Shown here one piece after another: positions 15,259-25,211 of a DNA stretch of 64,000 nucleotides. Under the pieces are notes generated by a model. That model did no database searches, was not told the origin of the DNA, and saw only the letters and a list, made by a program, of their open reading frames with translations. This stretch comes from Comamonas testosteroni (GTDB lineage Bacteria; Pseudomonadota; Gammaproteobacteria; Burkholderiales; Burkholderiaceae_C), in NCBI RefSeq assembly GCF_014076415.1, contig NZ_CP043568.1, forward strand, positions 434,001-498,000. The letters are read 5' to 3'. A program made the translations under genes and the position numbers. Position 1 is the first letter of the stretch. Each line of letters starts with the position of its first letter.

Positions 15259-15289
15259 AGCCCCAGATCAGCAATGATCTGGGGCTTTT
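15259..15289 (+). terminator. Terminator of tRNA-Phe copy 2
   Basis: AGCCCCAGATCA (15259-15270) pairs with TGATCTGGGGCT (15275-15286) around a GCAA loop and is followed by T residues. It differs from the copy 1 hairpin by one compensated pair and one loop base. Bases 15290-15496 hold no gene that I can see. Confidence 0.92.
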
Positions 15290-15496
15290 CTCATTGCCGC
15301 CTCGAATGTCAGCAATGGGCATGGGTACTGGGCAGCAGAAAGCAGAGCGGCTTGCGCTTGCTTTAGCTTGATTTCAAGGTGTTTCAGCTCCAGTTTGCTT
15401 TGTGGGTGAGCGCAACCAGCTTTTCATTTAATAGCGCTTGCATGCTGCCGTTAAGCTTGCAGCTTTCATCGTGCACAGACAGGCACAGGAGCGCGT

Positions 15497-18400
15497 GTGA
15501 CAGCAGAGCAGCAACCAAGGGCGTCGCAACCGGCAGCTAACTGGCAGCCGGGCCTGATCGCCATTCACGGCAACCAGACCGAGGCGCTGGCCGATACCGT
15601 GCTGGCCTGGCTGGCCGCGCACCCCTTGCAGGCGCTGGAGCCCGAGATCGTGCTGGTGCAAAGCAACGGCATGGCCGAGTGGTTCAAGATGCGCATGGCC
15701 GGGCAGCAGGGCGTGTGCGCCGCCGCACAGGTCGAGTTGCCGGCGCGCTTTGTCTGGCGCAGCTACCGGCAGATTCTGGGCAGGCATGAGGTGCCACGTG
15801 AATCGCCGCTGGACAAGACGCCCATGATCTGGCGCCTGATGCGTCTGCTGCCGCAATGTCTGGGCGAGTCTGCATTCGCACCGATCGCCAACTTTCTGCG
15901 CCCTGGCGAGCCGCAGCGCCTGCTGCAGCTGGCAGAAAAGCTGGCGGACCTGTTTGACCAGTACCAGATCTACCGCGCCGACTGGCTGGCCGCCTGGGAG
16001 CAGGGCGAGGATGTGCTGCGCACGGCGGGACGCCCCGATGCGCCCGTGCCCGAAGGGCAGCTCTGGCAACCCCAGCTGTGGCGCAAGGTGCTGGCCGAGC
16101 TCGATGAGCAGGAGCGTGCCGCCACCCGCCCGGCCCTGCTGGCGCGGATTCTGGACGCGCTGCAGAGCGGCCGGCCGCCGGTCACGCCGCTGGCGCGCCG
16201 CGTGGTGGTGTTCGGCATGAGCCAGATGCCTCTGTCGCTGATGCAGTTTCTGAGCGGCATTGCCCAGCACAGCCAGGTGCTGATTGCCGTTCCCAACCCC
16301 TGCCGCTTTCACTGGGCCGATGCCATCGACGGGCGCGAGCTGCTGCGCCAGCAGCGCCGCCGCCACGCCGACAAGGGCGGCAAGGACCTGGCGCAGATTC
16401 CCTTGGCCGCCATGCACGCCCATGCCCATCCGCTGCTGGCGGCCTGGGGACGGCAAAGCCGTGACTACGTGCGTCAGCTCGATGCCTTCGACACCACGGA
16501 TGACACCGCCATGCAATGGGGCTGGCCGCGTGTGGATGTGTATGACGAGGCCGAGGCGGGCGAGCTGATCGACGCACCGCTGCTGGCCCAGGTGCAGCAG
16601 CGCATTCGCGATCTGGTACCCATGTCTGAGCACCCTGCCGTCGAGATCGCGGCGGCCGACCAGTCCATCGTCTTTCGCAAGGCCCATGGCCTGGTGCGCG
16701 AGCTCGAAGTGCTGCACGATCAACTGCTGCAATGGCTGGCCGAGCCTGCCGCTGCGGGCCGCGCAGCGCTGGCGCCGCGCGAGGTGGTGGTCATGCTGCC
16801 GTCGATTGAAGAAGCTGCACCCGCCATCCGCGCCGTGTTCGGTCAGTACGGCCGCCACGATGCGCGCCATATCCCGTTTGACATTGCCGACGTGGGCGCG
16901 CGCGCCAGCAGCCCGCTGGTGACCGCGCTGCAATGGCTGCTCAAGCTGCCTCAGCAGCGCTGCCGCCTGAGCGAGTTGTGCGATCTGCTCGATGTCCCCT
17001 CCGTGGCGGCGCGGGTGGGGCTGGCGGCCGACGATCTGCCCCAGCTCACGCACTGGATGGCCGGCGCAGGCATTCGCTGGGGGCTCAACCATGCGCAGCG
17101 CGCCCAGTTGGGCCTGGCGGCCTGTGGTGATCCCAACAGCGCCTGGTTCGGCCTGCGCCGCATGCTGCTGGGCTATGCCAGCGGGCCGGCGCTGCAGGCC
17201 CCCTTCGACGATGCACAGGCTTTTGCCGGCATGGAGCCCTATGACGAAGTGGGCGGCCTGACGGCCGAGCTGGCCGGATCGCTGGCCAGCTTGCTGGGGC
17301 GCATGCTGCAGTGGTGGCAAACGGCTGCAACGGCCGTGGCTCCCGAGGTCTGGGCCCAGCGTTTTCGCAGTCTGATGGATGACTTCTTTGTCGCGCAGGG
17401 CGATGAGGACCAGGCCTTGTGCGCCGCACTCGACACGGCCCTGGTCGGCTGGCAGTCCGCCTGCGAGCAAGCGGGCTTCGATGCCCTGATTCCGCTGGAA
17501 GTGGCGCAGGAGGCCTGGCTGCAGGCCCTGTCCGAGCCCGCGCTCAACCAGCGCTTTCGCGCCGGCGGCGTGACTTTTTGCACGCTGATGCCCATGCGCG
17601 CCATTCCCTTCGATGTGGTGTGCCTGCTGGGCATGAACGATGGCGACTACCCGCGCCGCGCCATGCGCGTGGACTTCGATCTGATGGCCTTGCCCGGCCA
17701 GCAGCGCCCCGGCGACCGCGCGCGCCGCGACGATGACCGCCAGCTGATGCTGGATGCCTTGCTGTCGGCCCGCAGCAAGCTCTACATCAGCTGGGCCGGC
17801 CGCCATGTGCGCGACAACAGCGAACAGCCCCCCTCGGTGCTGGTCTCGCAGCTGCGTGACTATCTGCGCCAAGGCTGGCAGGGCGAAGGCAGCGCAGGCC
17901 TTTGCGCCAGCGAGCGCGGAGATCTGCTGCTGGCCCAGCGCACCCGCCAGCATCCTTTGCAGCCTTTCAGCCGCCGCTATTTTGAACAGGCTTCGGGGCT
18001 GTCGACTTTCGCGCGCGAATGGTATGGCGCGCATGAAGAGCGGGAGGCGCAGTCGCTGCCTGTCGTGGCCGCATTCGAACCTGACCCCGAAGTACCGCTG
18101 ACGCTGGCACGCCTGACGGAATTTCTGCGCCATCCTGCACGCAGCTTTCTGCGCAACCGCCTGCAGGTACGCTTCGAGCAGGACGAGGAACTGCTGGAGG
18201 ACGACGAGCTTTTCAGCGTCGATGGTCTGACCGCCTACGGCCTGATTCAGCAACTGCAGCAAGGCGTGCGCACGCAGCTGGCGCATGATGCGGCGCTGGA
18301 CGTGGGTCTGCAGGTGCAGCGCCAGGTGCAGCGTCTGGGGCGTGCCGGCGTGCTGCCGCTGGCGGGTCTCGGCAGGCGCGAGGCCGAGGCCTTGCAGGTC

Positions 18401-19084
18401 CAGGCCACGCCGTCGCTGCTGGCCTGGCAGCAGCAGATGCGGTTATGGCCCCATGCGGCGCCGCGCGAGCGGCTGTTGCTGCACTGCGATGCGGTCACGT
18501 TGGATGACTGGGTGGATGGCTTGCAGGAGCGCGAAGAGCCGTCCTCGGATGCGGGCCACAGCCGTTGCTGGTTTGCGCTGGAGCCGCGCACGCTGCTGAA
18601 CAAAAAAGGCGAGCTGCAGGCCTACAAGCTGCTGCCCATCTATGTGCGCAGTCTGGCGCTCTCCAGCACGGGCACCGACACGCTGATGGGCGTGATCGCA
18701 CGCGACACCCTGGTCTGGGTGCAACCGCTGGAGCCGCAGGCGGCCACGCAGCGCTTGCAAGCCTTGATGCAGCTGTGGCTGGCGGGCCAGAACGAGCCCT
18801 TGCCGTTGCCTCTCAAAAGCGCCATCGCAGCCGGCCTGGACGATCTGAGCGCCGCAGCACAGGCCTATGAGGGCGGCTACATGCTGGGCGGCGAATGCGA
18901 AGACCCCAGCTGGGCGCGCTGCTACCCCGGCTGGGAGGCGCTGACGGCCGATCTGCGCTTTCACGCCCTGGCCAAGCAGGTCTATGGCCCGCTGCATGAC
19001 TGGCTGGCCGCGCAGGTGCACACCGAGAGCCTGCCCCTGATACAGCGTGCAGACCAGAACGAACAACCAGGAGAGCTGGCATGA
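15497..19084 (+). CDS. recC: Exodeoxyribonuclease V subunit gamma (RecC)
   Basis: The 1195-residue product is the scaffold of RecBCD, which processes double-strand ends and recognises Chi in E. coli. It starts with LIAIHGNQTEALADTVLAWL and LVQSNGMAEWFKMRMA, the typical RecC opening, and has MPMRAIPFDVVCLLGMNDGDYPR and the HVRDNSEQPPSVLVSQL segment. The start is GTG 15497. It is somewhat longer than E. coli RecC (1122). The last four bases overlap recB as ATGA, so subunits are made in a coupled way. A long antisense open frame over this gene is a GC-content shadow. Confidence 0.95.
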   Translation: MTAEQQPRASQPAANWQPGLIAIHGNQTEALADTVLAWLAAHPLQALEPEIVLVQSNGMAEWFKMRMAGQQGVCAAAQVELPARFVWRSYRQILGRHEVPRESPLDKTPMIWRLMRLLPQCLGESAFAPIANFLRPGEPQRLLQLAEKLADLFDQYQIYRADWLAAWEQGEDVLRTAGRPDAPVPEGQLWQPQLWRKVLAELDEQERAATRPALLARILDALQSGRPPVTPLARRVVVFGMSQMPLSLMQFLSGIAQHSQVLIAVPNPCRFHWADAIDGRELLRQQRRRHADKGGKDLAQIPLAAMHAHAHPLLAAWGRQSRDYVRQLDAFDTTDDTAMQWGWPRVDVYDEAEAGELIDAPLLAQVQQRIRDLVPMSEHPAVEIAAADQSIVFRKAHGLVRELEVLHDQLLQWLAEPAAAGRAALAPREVVVMLPSIEEAAPAIRAVFGQYGRHDARHIPFDIADVGARASSPLVTALQWLLKLPQQRCRLSELCDLLDVPSVAARVGLAADDLPQLTHWMAGAGIRWGLNHAQRAQLGLAACGDPNSAWFGLRRMLLGYASGPALQAPFDDAQAFAGMEPYDEVGGLTAELAGSLASLLGRMLQWWQTAATAVAPEVWAQRFRSLMDDFFVAQGDEDQALCAALDTALVGWQSACEQAGFDALIPLEVAQEAWLQALSEPALNQRFRAGGVTFCTLMPMRAIPFDVVCLLGMNDGDYPRRAMRVDFDLMALPGQQRPGDRARRDDDRQLMLDALLSARSKLYISWAGRHVRDNSEQPPSVLVSQLRDYLRQGWQGEGSAGLCASERGDLLLAQRTRQHPLQPFSRRYFEQASGLSTFAREWYGAHEEREAQSLPVVAAFEPDPEVPLTLARLTEFLRHPARSFLRNRLQVRFEQDEELLEDDELFSVDGLTAYGLIQQLQQGVRTQLAHDAALDVGLQVQRQVQRLGRAGVLPLAGLGRREAEALQVQATPSLLAWQQQMRLWPHAAPRERLLLHCDAVTLDDWVDGLQEREEPSSDAGHSRCWFALEPRTLLNKKGELQAYKLLPIYVRSLALSSTGTDTLMGVIARDTLVWVQPLEPQAATQRLQALMQLWLAGQNEPLPLPLKSAIAAGLDDLSAAAQAYEGGYMLGGECEDPSWARCYPGWEALTADLRFHALAKQVYGPLHDWLAAQVHTESLPLIQRADQNEQPGELA

Positions 19085-22000
19085 GCACGCCCGCCAACCC
19101 CATGAAGCCCGACAGCCAGGCGCTGCAGCCCCTGCATTTCCCGCTCTGGGGCTCGCGTCTGATCGAAGCCAGCGCGGGCACAGGCAAGACCTGGACGATT
19201 GCCGCGCTCTATCTGCGGCTGGTGCTGGGCCATGGCGCAGAAAATGGCTTTGCCCGCGCCTTGATGCCGCCCGATATTCTGGTCATGACCTTCACACGGG
19301 CCGCCACGCGCGAGCTGTCGGACCGCATTCGTGACCGCCTGATCGAGGCCGTGCAATGCTTTCGCGGCGAGGCCGAACCGGCTGCGCACGACAGCTTTCT
19401 GCGCGATCTGCGCGATGCCTATGCCGAAGGCAGGGAGCGCGATACCGCCGCCTGGCGGCTGGATATGGCTGCGCAGTGCATGGACGATGCCGCCATCCAC
19501 ACCATAGATGCCTGGTGCCAGCGCATGCTGCGTGAGCATGCCTTCGACAGCGGCAATCTGTTTGATGAAACACTGGAGGCCGATGAAAGCCAGCGCCAGA
19601 CCGAGGCTGCACAGGATTACTGGCGCCAGCAGTGCTATCCGCTGTCGGGCGAGCTGCTGGAGACGGCGCTGCAGGTCTGGCCCGATGTGCAGGCCCTGGT
19701 CAAGGATATGCAGTCGCTGCTGCGTGAAGACATCGCCGCCACGGCGGGCGCCGGGACCTTGGGTGAATGCATTGCACAGACCCAGGCGGAGCGTGCGCAG
19801 CGGTTGCGGGCACTGGCCGATGGCTGGGACGCCAAGGCCGGGCGCATGCTGCGCTGGATCGAAGGCGAGCTTGACGGCCGCGCTGCGCTGTGGGACAAGC
19901 GCAAGCTGCAGGCCCGCTACTATCAGGGCTGGTTCGACAGCCTCATCGTCTGGGCGCAAGACCCCTTGAACCGGTCGCTGGAACTCAGCGATTCCGCCCG
20001 CAAGCGCCTCCGCCCCGAGGGGATGGCCGAGGCCTTCAAGGGCTCGACCATGGACTTGCTGCTGCCCACTGAATTTTCCGAGCTGGAGCAATTGCTTAAA
20101 GCGTTGACCGAGCTGCCGTCGATCAAGGTGGCGCTGCGCCTGCATGCTGCAGTCCATGTCCAGCAGCGCCTGCTGTGGCTCAAGCGCCAGGCCGGCACTT
20201 TCGGCTTTGCCGATATGCTGCAACGCCTGGACGCTGCCCTGGCCGGAGATAACGGGCCTGCGCTGCAGGCCGGCATTCTGGCCCAGTACCCGGTGGCGCT
20301 GATTGACGAGTTCCAGGACACCTCGCCGCTGCAATACCGGCTGTTCGACCAGATCTACCGTACGGCAGACAACCGCGCGGACAGCGCATTGCTGCTGATT
20401 GGCGACCCCAAGCAGTCCATCTACGGCTTTCGTGGTGCGGATATCTACAGCTATCTGCAGGCCAGGCAGGCGACCGAGGGCCGCCACTATGTGCTGGACA
20501 CCAACTTCCGCTCCACCGAGGCGCTGGTCGATGCGGTCAACCAGTGGTTTGTGCAGGCTGAAGTGCGCGAAGGCGAGGGCGCGTTCATGTTCCGCGCAGG
20601 GCAGAGCAATCCGCTGCCGTTCGAGAGCGTCAAGGCCAATGGCCGCAAGGAGCGGCTGATGCAGGGCAGCCAGCGCATGGCAGCGTTGACCATCGCCTGG
20701 GATGGCAGCAGCGAAGAGCCGCTGAGCAATGACGACATCCGCCGCCGTGGGGCGGAGTTCTGCGCCAGCCAGATCGTGCAGTGGCTGATGGACGCTGCAA
20801 CTGGCTTTGCCGAGGGCGACCAGCCGCTGCAGCGCCTGCGCCCGGCCGATGTTGCGGTGCTGGTGCGCACTGGCAAGGAAGCCACAGCCGTGCGCCGCGC
20901 GCTGGCGCGGCGCAATGTGGCCTCGGTCTATCTGTCCGATCAGGACTCGGTATTCGCCAGCAGCGAGGCGCAGGATCTGCTGCTGTGGCTGCGTGCCGTG
21001 GCCGCCCCCCTGGACGGACTGGCCGTGCGCGCCGGCCTGGCCACGCCCATGATGGGTCTGTCGTTTGACGAGCTGGCCTGGCTGGCCAGCGATGACGAGG
21101 CCTTCGATGCGCGCAGCGAGCTGCTCAAGGAGCTGCACAGCCTCTGGCTGCGCCTGGGCGTGCTGGCCATGCTGCGCCAGACGCTATACCGCTTTGAATT
21201 GCCGGCGCGCTGGCTGCAGGATATGGGCGGCGAGCGCCGTCTGACCAACTATCTGCACCTGGCCGAGCTGCTGCAGGGCGCGAGCGCCCAGCTGGAGGGC
21301 GAGCAGGCGTTGATCCGCTGGCTGGCCACCCAGATCGAGAGCCCGGGCGCGGCCGGCGATGCGCAGATCGTGCGGCTGGAATCGGATGCCGATCTGGTCA
21401 AGGTCGTCACCGTGCACAAGAGCAAGGGGCTGGAGTACCCACTGGTCTGCCTGCCGTTTGGCGGCAGCTTCCGGCCTGTGGACGGCAAGGCGGCCTATCT
21501 TTCGCTGCCCGTGCAGATCGATGGCGCACCCGCGCGCGAGCTGGTGCTGGACTACGACGATGCACAGTTGGCGCAGGCCGACAAGGAACGCCTGCGCGAG
21601 GATCTGCGCCTGCTCTATGTGGCGCTGACCCGTCCGCGTCATGCGCTGTGGATGGGGCTGGCCCCCATGAAGCGCGGCAACAGCAAAAACTGTGCGAACG
21701 AACAGGGTGCGGCGGGCTATCTGCTGGCCGGAGCTGTTTCGCAGTCCGCAGCCCGCTGGCGCGCCAGCATCCAGGCCCTGAGCGAGCGTTGCACGCAGAT
21801 CGCCGTGGTGGATTTGCCGGCCGAACTGCCCGTGGCCTCGCGCTATGTTGCCGCTCAGGCCTTGCCCGCCCTGGCCGCCGCGCCGGTGTACGAGGCGCAG
21901 TTCGACCGCCGCTGGGGCATTGGCAGCTTTTCGTCGCTGACCCGCGCCATGGCCGCACCCAGCCTGCCGGTCCTGCCGGTGGCCGCACAAAGCCCTGCCG

Positions 22001-22893
22001 AGGACGAGCGTGCGCTGCAGGCCCAGGAGGCCGGTGAAGCTGCGCTGGATCTGGGCGTCATCAACGAGGTCATGACCACCCTGCCCACCTTGACCAGATT
22101 CGCCGCCGGTGCGCGCAGCGATGCGGCGGTCTGGCACCGCTTCATGCGCGGCCCGGTGGTGGGCAATTTCCTGCACGACCAGCTGGAATGGCTGGCTGCC
22201 GAGGACTTTGCGCTGCAGCCCGAGGATGATCCCGACAACAGCGAGCCCCTGGCGGCCCGTCTGCTGCGCCGCTGCGAGCGCGCGGGCCGCAAGGAGCAGG
22301 CCGCCGATGTGCTGCAGTGGCTGCGCGCCGTGGTGCACCAGCCGCTGGCGCCGCTCGGTGTCTCGCTGGCCCAGCTGGGCGGAGGTGATGCGCTGTTGCC
22401 CGAGATGGAGTTCTGGCTGCCGGCGCGGCGCCTGTCGGCACCGCGCATCGACGCGCTGTGCCGCCGGCACATCCTTGCCGGCCAGCCGCGCCCGGCGCTG
22501 CCCGAGCGCGAGCTGCACGGCATGCTGATGGGCTTTGCCGACCTGGTGTTTCATCATGGCGGTCGTTACTGGGTGCTGGACTACAAGACCAACCACCTGG
22601 GCCAGGACGGCGCGGCCTACGCACCTCAGGCGCTGGAGCAGGCCATGCTCGAACATCGCTATGACGTGCAGGCGGCGCTGTATCTGCTGGCTCTGCACCG
22701 CCTGCTGCAAAGCCGCCTGGGCGCGGCCTACGACCCCCGGGAACAATTGGGCGGCGCGCTCTATTTCTTCCTGCGTGGTCTCGATGGCGAGGCCGCCGGC
22801 ATGCATGTGCTGAAGCCGCCGCTGGCGCTGCTGCAAGGGCTTGATGCGCTGCTTGGCGACTGCGAGCAAGAATCGAAGGAGGAGCAGCCATGA
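19081..22893 (+). CDS. recB: Exodeoxyribonuclease V subunit beta (RecB)
   Basis: The 1270-residue product is the 3'-5' helicase and nuclease of RecBCD. Walker A is LIEASAGTGKTWTIAALYL near residue 27, motif II is ALIDEFQDTSPLQYRLFDQ, motif III follows as LLIGDPKQSIYGFRGADI, and motif V is VVTVHKSKGLEYPLVCLP. The C-terminal nuclease domain keeps LDYKTNHLG, which carries the catalytic Asp and Lys. It is slightly longer than E. coli RecB (1180). It overlaps recC and recD by ATGA. Confidence 0.96.
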   Translation: MSTPANPMKPDSQALQPLHFPLWGSRLIEASAGTGKTWTIAALYLRLVLGHGAENGFARALMPPDILVMTFTRAATRELSDRIRDRLIEAVQCFRGEAEPAAHDSFLRDLRDAYAEGRERDTAAWRLDMAAQCMDDAAIHTIDAWCQRMLREHAFDSGNLFDETLEADESQRQTEAAQDYWRQQCYPLSGELLETALQVWPDVQALVKDMQSLLREDIAATAGAGTLGECIAQTQAERAQRLRALADGWDAKAGRMLRWIEGELDGRAALWDKRKLQARYYQGWFDSLIVWAQDPLNRSLELSDSARKRLRPEGMAEAFKGSTMDLLLPTEFSELEQLLKALTELPSIKVALRLHAAVHVQQRLLWLKRQAGTFGFADMLQRLDAALAGDNGPALQAGILAQYPVALIDEFQDTSPLQYRLFDQIYRTADNRADSALLLIGDPKQSIYGFRGADIYSYLQARQATEGRHYVLDTNFRSTEALVDAVNQWFVQAEVREGEGAFMFRAGQSNPLPFESVKANGRKERLMQGSQRMAALTIAWDGSSEEPLSNDDIRRRGAEFCASQIVQWLMDAATGFAEGDQPLQRLRPADVAVLVRTGKEATAVRRALARRNVASVYLSDQDSVFASSEAQDLLLWLRAVAAPLDGLAVRAGLATPMMGLSFDELAWLASDDEAFDARSELLKELHSLWLRLGVLAMLRQTLYRFELPARWLQDMGGERRLTNYLHLAELLQGASAQLEGEQALIRWLATQIESPGAAGDAQIVRLESDADLVKVVTVHKSKGLEYPLVCLPFGGSFRPVDGKAAYLSLPVQIDGAPARELVLDYDDAQLAQADKERLREDLRLLYVALTRPRHALWMGLAPMKRGNSKNCANEQGAAGYLLAGAVSQSAARWRASIQALSERCTQIAVVDLPAELPVASRYVAAQALPALAAAPVYEAQFDRRWGIGSFSSLTRAMAAPSLPVLPVAAQSPAEDERALQAQEAGEAALDLGVINEVMTTLPTLTRFAAGARSDAAVWHRFMRGPVVGNFLHDQLEWLAAEDFALQPEDDPDNSEPLAARLLRRCERAGRKEQAADVLQWLRAVVHQPLAPLGVSLAQLGGGDALLPEMEFWLPARRLSAPRIDALCRRHILAGQPRPALPERELHGMLMGFADLVFHHGGRYWVLDYKTNHLGQDGAAYAPQALEQAMLEHRYDVQAALYLLALHRLLQSRLGAAYDPREQLGGALYFFLRGLDGEAAGMHVLKPPLALLQGLDALLGDCEQESKEEQP

Positions 22894-24980
22894 AGGGCCG
22901 CCGCAAAGCCGATCTGCAGACGCTGGACCTGTTTGCCGCCCCCGTGGATGGGGACCGGATTGCGCCGGACACCACGGACTGGCTGGCCGCTCTGGAGCGC
23001 CTGGCAGATGCCGGCCTGCTGCGCCGCCTGGACAGCGCCCTGGCGGCGTTTGTGGCAGCGCAGGACGCCGAGGCCGGGCCCGCGCTGCTGGTGGCCACCG
23101 CCGTGCTGGCGCAGATGGAGGGGCGCGGCCACAGCTGTCTGCCCTTGCAGGCGCTGGCTGGCGATCCCAATCAGATTCTCGCCTGGCCCAAGGAGGCCGA
23201 GCGACTGCAGCATTCGCTATGGGAGCAATTGCCCGGCCGGCTGGCCGACTGGCTGCAGGCCCTGCGCCGCAGCCCCGTGGTGCGTGTCGTGCAGCCGGGT
23301 GCGGTAGCGGCAGACCGAGGTCAGCCGCTGGTGCTGCTGGACGGCGCTGCGCCCTTGCTGTATCTGCGCCGCTACTGGGACTACGAGCGCAGTGTCGCCG
23401 CGCATATGGCGCAACGCACGGCGGCCGATGCGGTGGCGCTTGACGAACCCAGGATCCGCGACTGGCTGGGACGGCTTTTCACCGCGTCTGCCGTTGCCGC
23501 GAATGCGGTGGACTGGCAGAAGCTGGCTTGCGCGCTGGCGCTGCGGGGGGGCATGTCCGTCATCACCGGCGGGCCGGGCACGGGCAAGACCTATACGGCC
23601 GCCCGCCTGCTGGCGCTGCTGTTTGCCACGGCGCCGGATGCCGCGCAGCTGCGCGTTGCGCTGGCTGCGCCAACTGGCAAGGCGGCGGCGCGGCTCAAGC
23701 AGTCCATCGACAGCTCGCTGCTGGAGCTGAAGGAGGCGGTGGGCCGCGAGCTGGATCTGGAAGCCCTGGTCAAGCGCATGGGGGCGGCACGCACCCTGCA
23801 TTCGCTGCTGGGCGCAAGGCCCGACACGCGGCGCTTTGCCCACCATGCGGGCAATCCGCTGGATGTCGACGTGCTCATCGTCGATGAGGCCTCCATGATC
23901 CACCTCGAGATGATGGCCGCGCTGCTGCAGGCCCTGCCGCCCACGGCGCGCCTGATTCTGCTGGGCGACAAGGACCAGCTCGCCTCGGTGGAGGCCGGTG
24001 CCGTGCTGGGCGATCTGTGCCGCGATGCGCAGCGGGGCAATTACGCGCCGGACACCGCGGCCTATGCCGGGCGCGTGACGGGCCAGCGCCTGCCAGAGCA
24101 GTACCTGGCGCCAGCCAGGGCCTTGCCGCTGGCCCAGCACACCGTCATGCTGCGCGAGAGCCGCCGCTTTGGCGGGCCTATCGGTCAGCTTGCACAGGCC
24201 GTGAATGCCGGCGATGCACCTTCTGCCATGGCGCTGCTGCGCATGCAGACCCAGGCCGGCCTGCATGCCGAACTCTGGGCACGTGAAGGCGGTGAGGTCG
24301 AGGCCGTGGTGCGCAGCGCCGTGCAAGGCCGTGGCAGCATGGCCAGCTATGCCGCCTACGCCGAGGTGCTGGAAAGACATGGTCAGGGCAAGGGGCGCGG
24401 CTTTGCCGCCGAGGCCGATCACCAGCAATGGGTGAGGGACGTGCTGGCCGCCTTCGACCGCTACCGCCTGCTCTGCGCCATGCGCGATGGCAGCTGGGGC
24501 GTGGCGGGCCTGAACCGCGCGGTGGAGCAGGCATTGCAGGCCATGGGCGCCATACGCAAGGAGGGCGAGTGGTATATGGGCCGTCCGGTGATGGTCACCC
24601 GCAACGATGCGCAGCTGGGCGTGTTCAATGGCGATATCGGCATGGCACTGCCCAGCTTTGCCGACCCGGCGCGGCTGCGCGTGTACTTCATGCAGGGCGA
24701 GCATCTGCACCATGTCAGCACGGCGCGCCTGGCCCATGTGGAGACCGCATTTGCCATGACGGTGCACAAGAGCCAGGGGTCGGAGTTCGAGCACACGGCG
24801 CTGGTGCTGGCCGCGCAGGGCGGCAATGTGCTCAGCCGCGAGCTGGTCTACACCGGCATCACGCGGGCGCGCAAGGCGTTCTCGCTGTGGACCGAAGTGC
24901 CCGGCCTGTTGGTGTCGGCGATGGGCAGTCCCACGCAGCGCAGCAGCGGTTTGCTGGGATTCATGGAGCGTGCTCAGTAG
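22890..24980 (+). CDS. recD: Exodeoxyribonuclease V subunit alpha (RecD)
   Basis: The 696-residue product is the 5'-3' helicase of RecBCD (superfamily 1B). Walker A is VITGGPGTGKTYTAARLLAL near residue 225, motif II is VLIVDEASMIHLEMMA, motif III is ILLGDKDQLASVEAGAVLGD, and the C-terminal motif is AMTVHKSQGSEFEHTALVL. Residues 1-180 form the RecB/RecC contact region. It is longer than E. coli RecD (608), mainly in the middle. It is the last gene of the operon and is followed by a repeat. Confidence 0.96.
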   Translation: MKGRRKADLQTLDLFAAPVDGDRIAPDTTDWLAALERLADAGLLRRLDSALAAFVAAQDAEAGPALLVATAVLAQMEGRGHSCLPLQALAGDPNQILAWPKEAERLQHSLWEQLPGRLADWLQALRRSPVVRVVQPGAVAADRGQPLVLLDGAAPLLYLRRYWDYERSVAAHMAQRTAADAVALDEPRIRDWLGRLFTASAVAANAVDWQKLACALALRGGMSVITGGPGTGKTYTAARLLALLFATAPDAAQLRVALAAPTGKAAARLKQSIDSSLLELKEAVGRELDLEALVKRMGAARTLHSLLGARPDTRRFAHHAGNPLDVDVLIVDEASMIHLEMMAALLQALPPTARLILLGDKDQLASVEAGAVLGDLCRDAQRGNYAPDTAAYAGRVTGQRLPEQYLAPARALPLAQHTVMLRESRRFGGPIGQLAQAVNAGDAPSAMALLRMQTQAGLHAELWAREGGEVEAVVRSAVQGRGSMASYAAYAEVLERHGQGKGRGFAAEADHQQWVRDVLAAFDRYRLLCAMRDGSWGVAGLNRAVEQALQAMGAIRKEGEWYMGRPVMVTRNDAQLGVFNGDIGMALPSFADPARLRVYFMQGEHLHHVSTARLAHVETAFAMTVHKSQGSEFEHTALVLAAQGGNVLSRELVYTGITRARKAFSLWTEVPGLLVSAMGSPTQRSSGLLGFMERAQ

Positions 24981-24998
24981 CCTATGGGGGAGACTCTG

Positions 24999-25047
24999 TT
25001 TTGATAGCCGCTACCGCAGTTCAGGTAAGCACTGGAGGCTTGTTTCG
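24999..25047 (+). repeat. Palindromic intergenic repeat, family 1
   Basis: This diverged copy begins TTTTGATAGCCGCTACCGCA and continues with GTAAGCACTGGAGGCTTG, 18 bases after recD. It follows the pattern GATAGCTGCTAGCGC...AAGCGCTAGAGGC shared with copies at 29922, 36421, 51907 and 53583. Confidence 0.55.
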
Positions 25048-25127
25048 CTCAAGCTGTACAGGTTTCCCATTTGGCCTGGCTCGAAGTGATGAGCCTGTGA
25101 CGCCGGCGAAGTCCAAGCGCGAGACGG

Positions 25128-25210
25128 CCAGCAAGGGCCGCCCCGCAGCCAGGGGTGTCGCCCCTCTTCGGGGGAAGGCGCGGGGCCGCCCAGGCGAAGC
25201 GGCTCAGGGG
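25128..25210 (-). repeat. Gene-end repeat, family 2, after the VOC gene
   Basis: On the plus strand it runs from GCCAGCAAGGGCCGCC through AGGGGTGTCGCCCCTC and GGGGGAAGGCG to GCGGCTCAGGGG, ending one base before the minus-strand stop codon. The same element follows genes at 30108, 32951 and 62872. Internal stems such as AGGGGTGTCGCCCCT could serve in termination of the minus-strand gene. Confidence 0.65.
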
Positions 25211-25211
25211 A

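Noticed and set aside
15428..22869. Very long open frames on the minus strand opposite recC and recB (for example 15428-18286, 18982-21138, 21184-22869)
   Set aside because: They are out-of-frame shadows in very GC-rich DNA; the plus-strand products have all RecBCD motifs, while the minus-strand products are Gln/His/Ala-rich with no family pattern.
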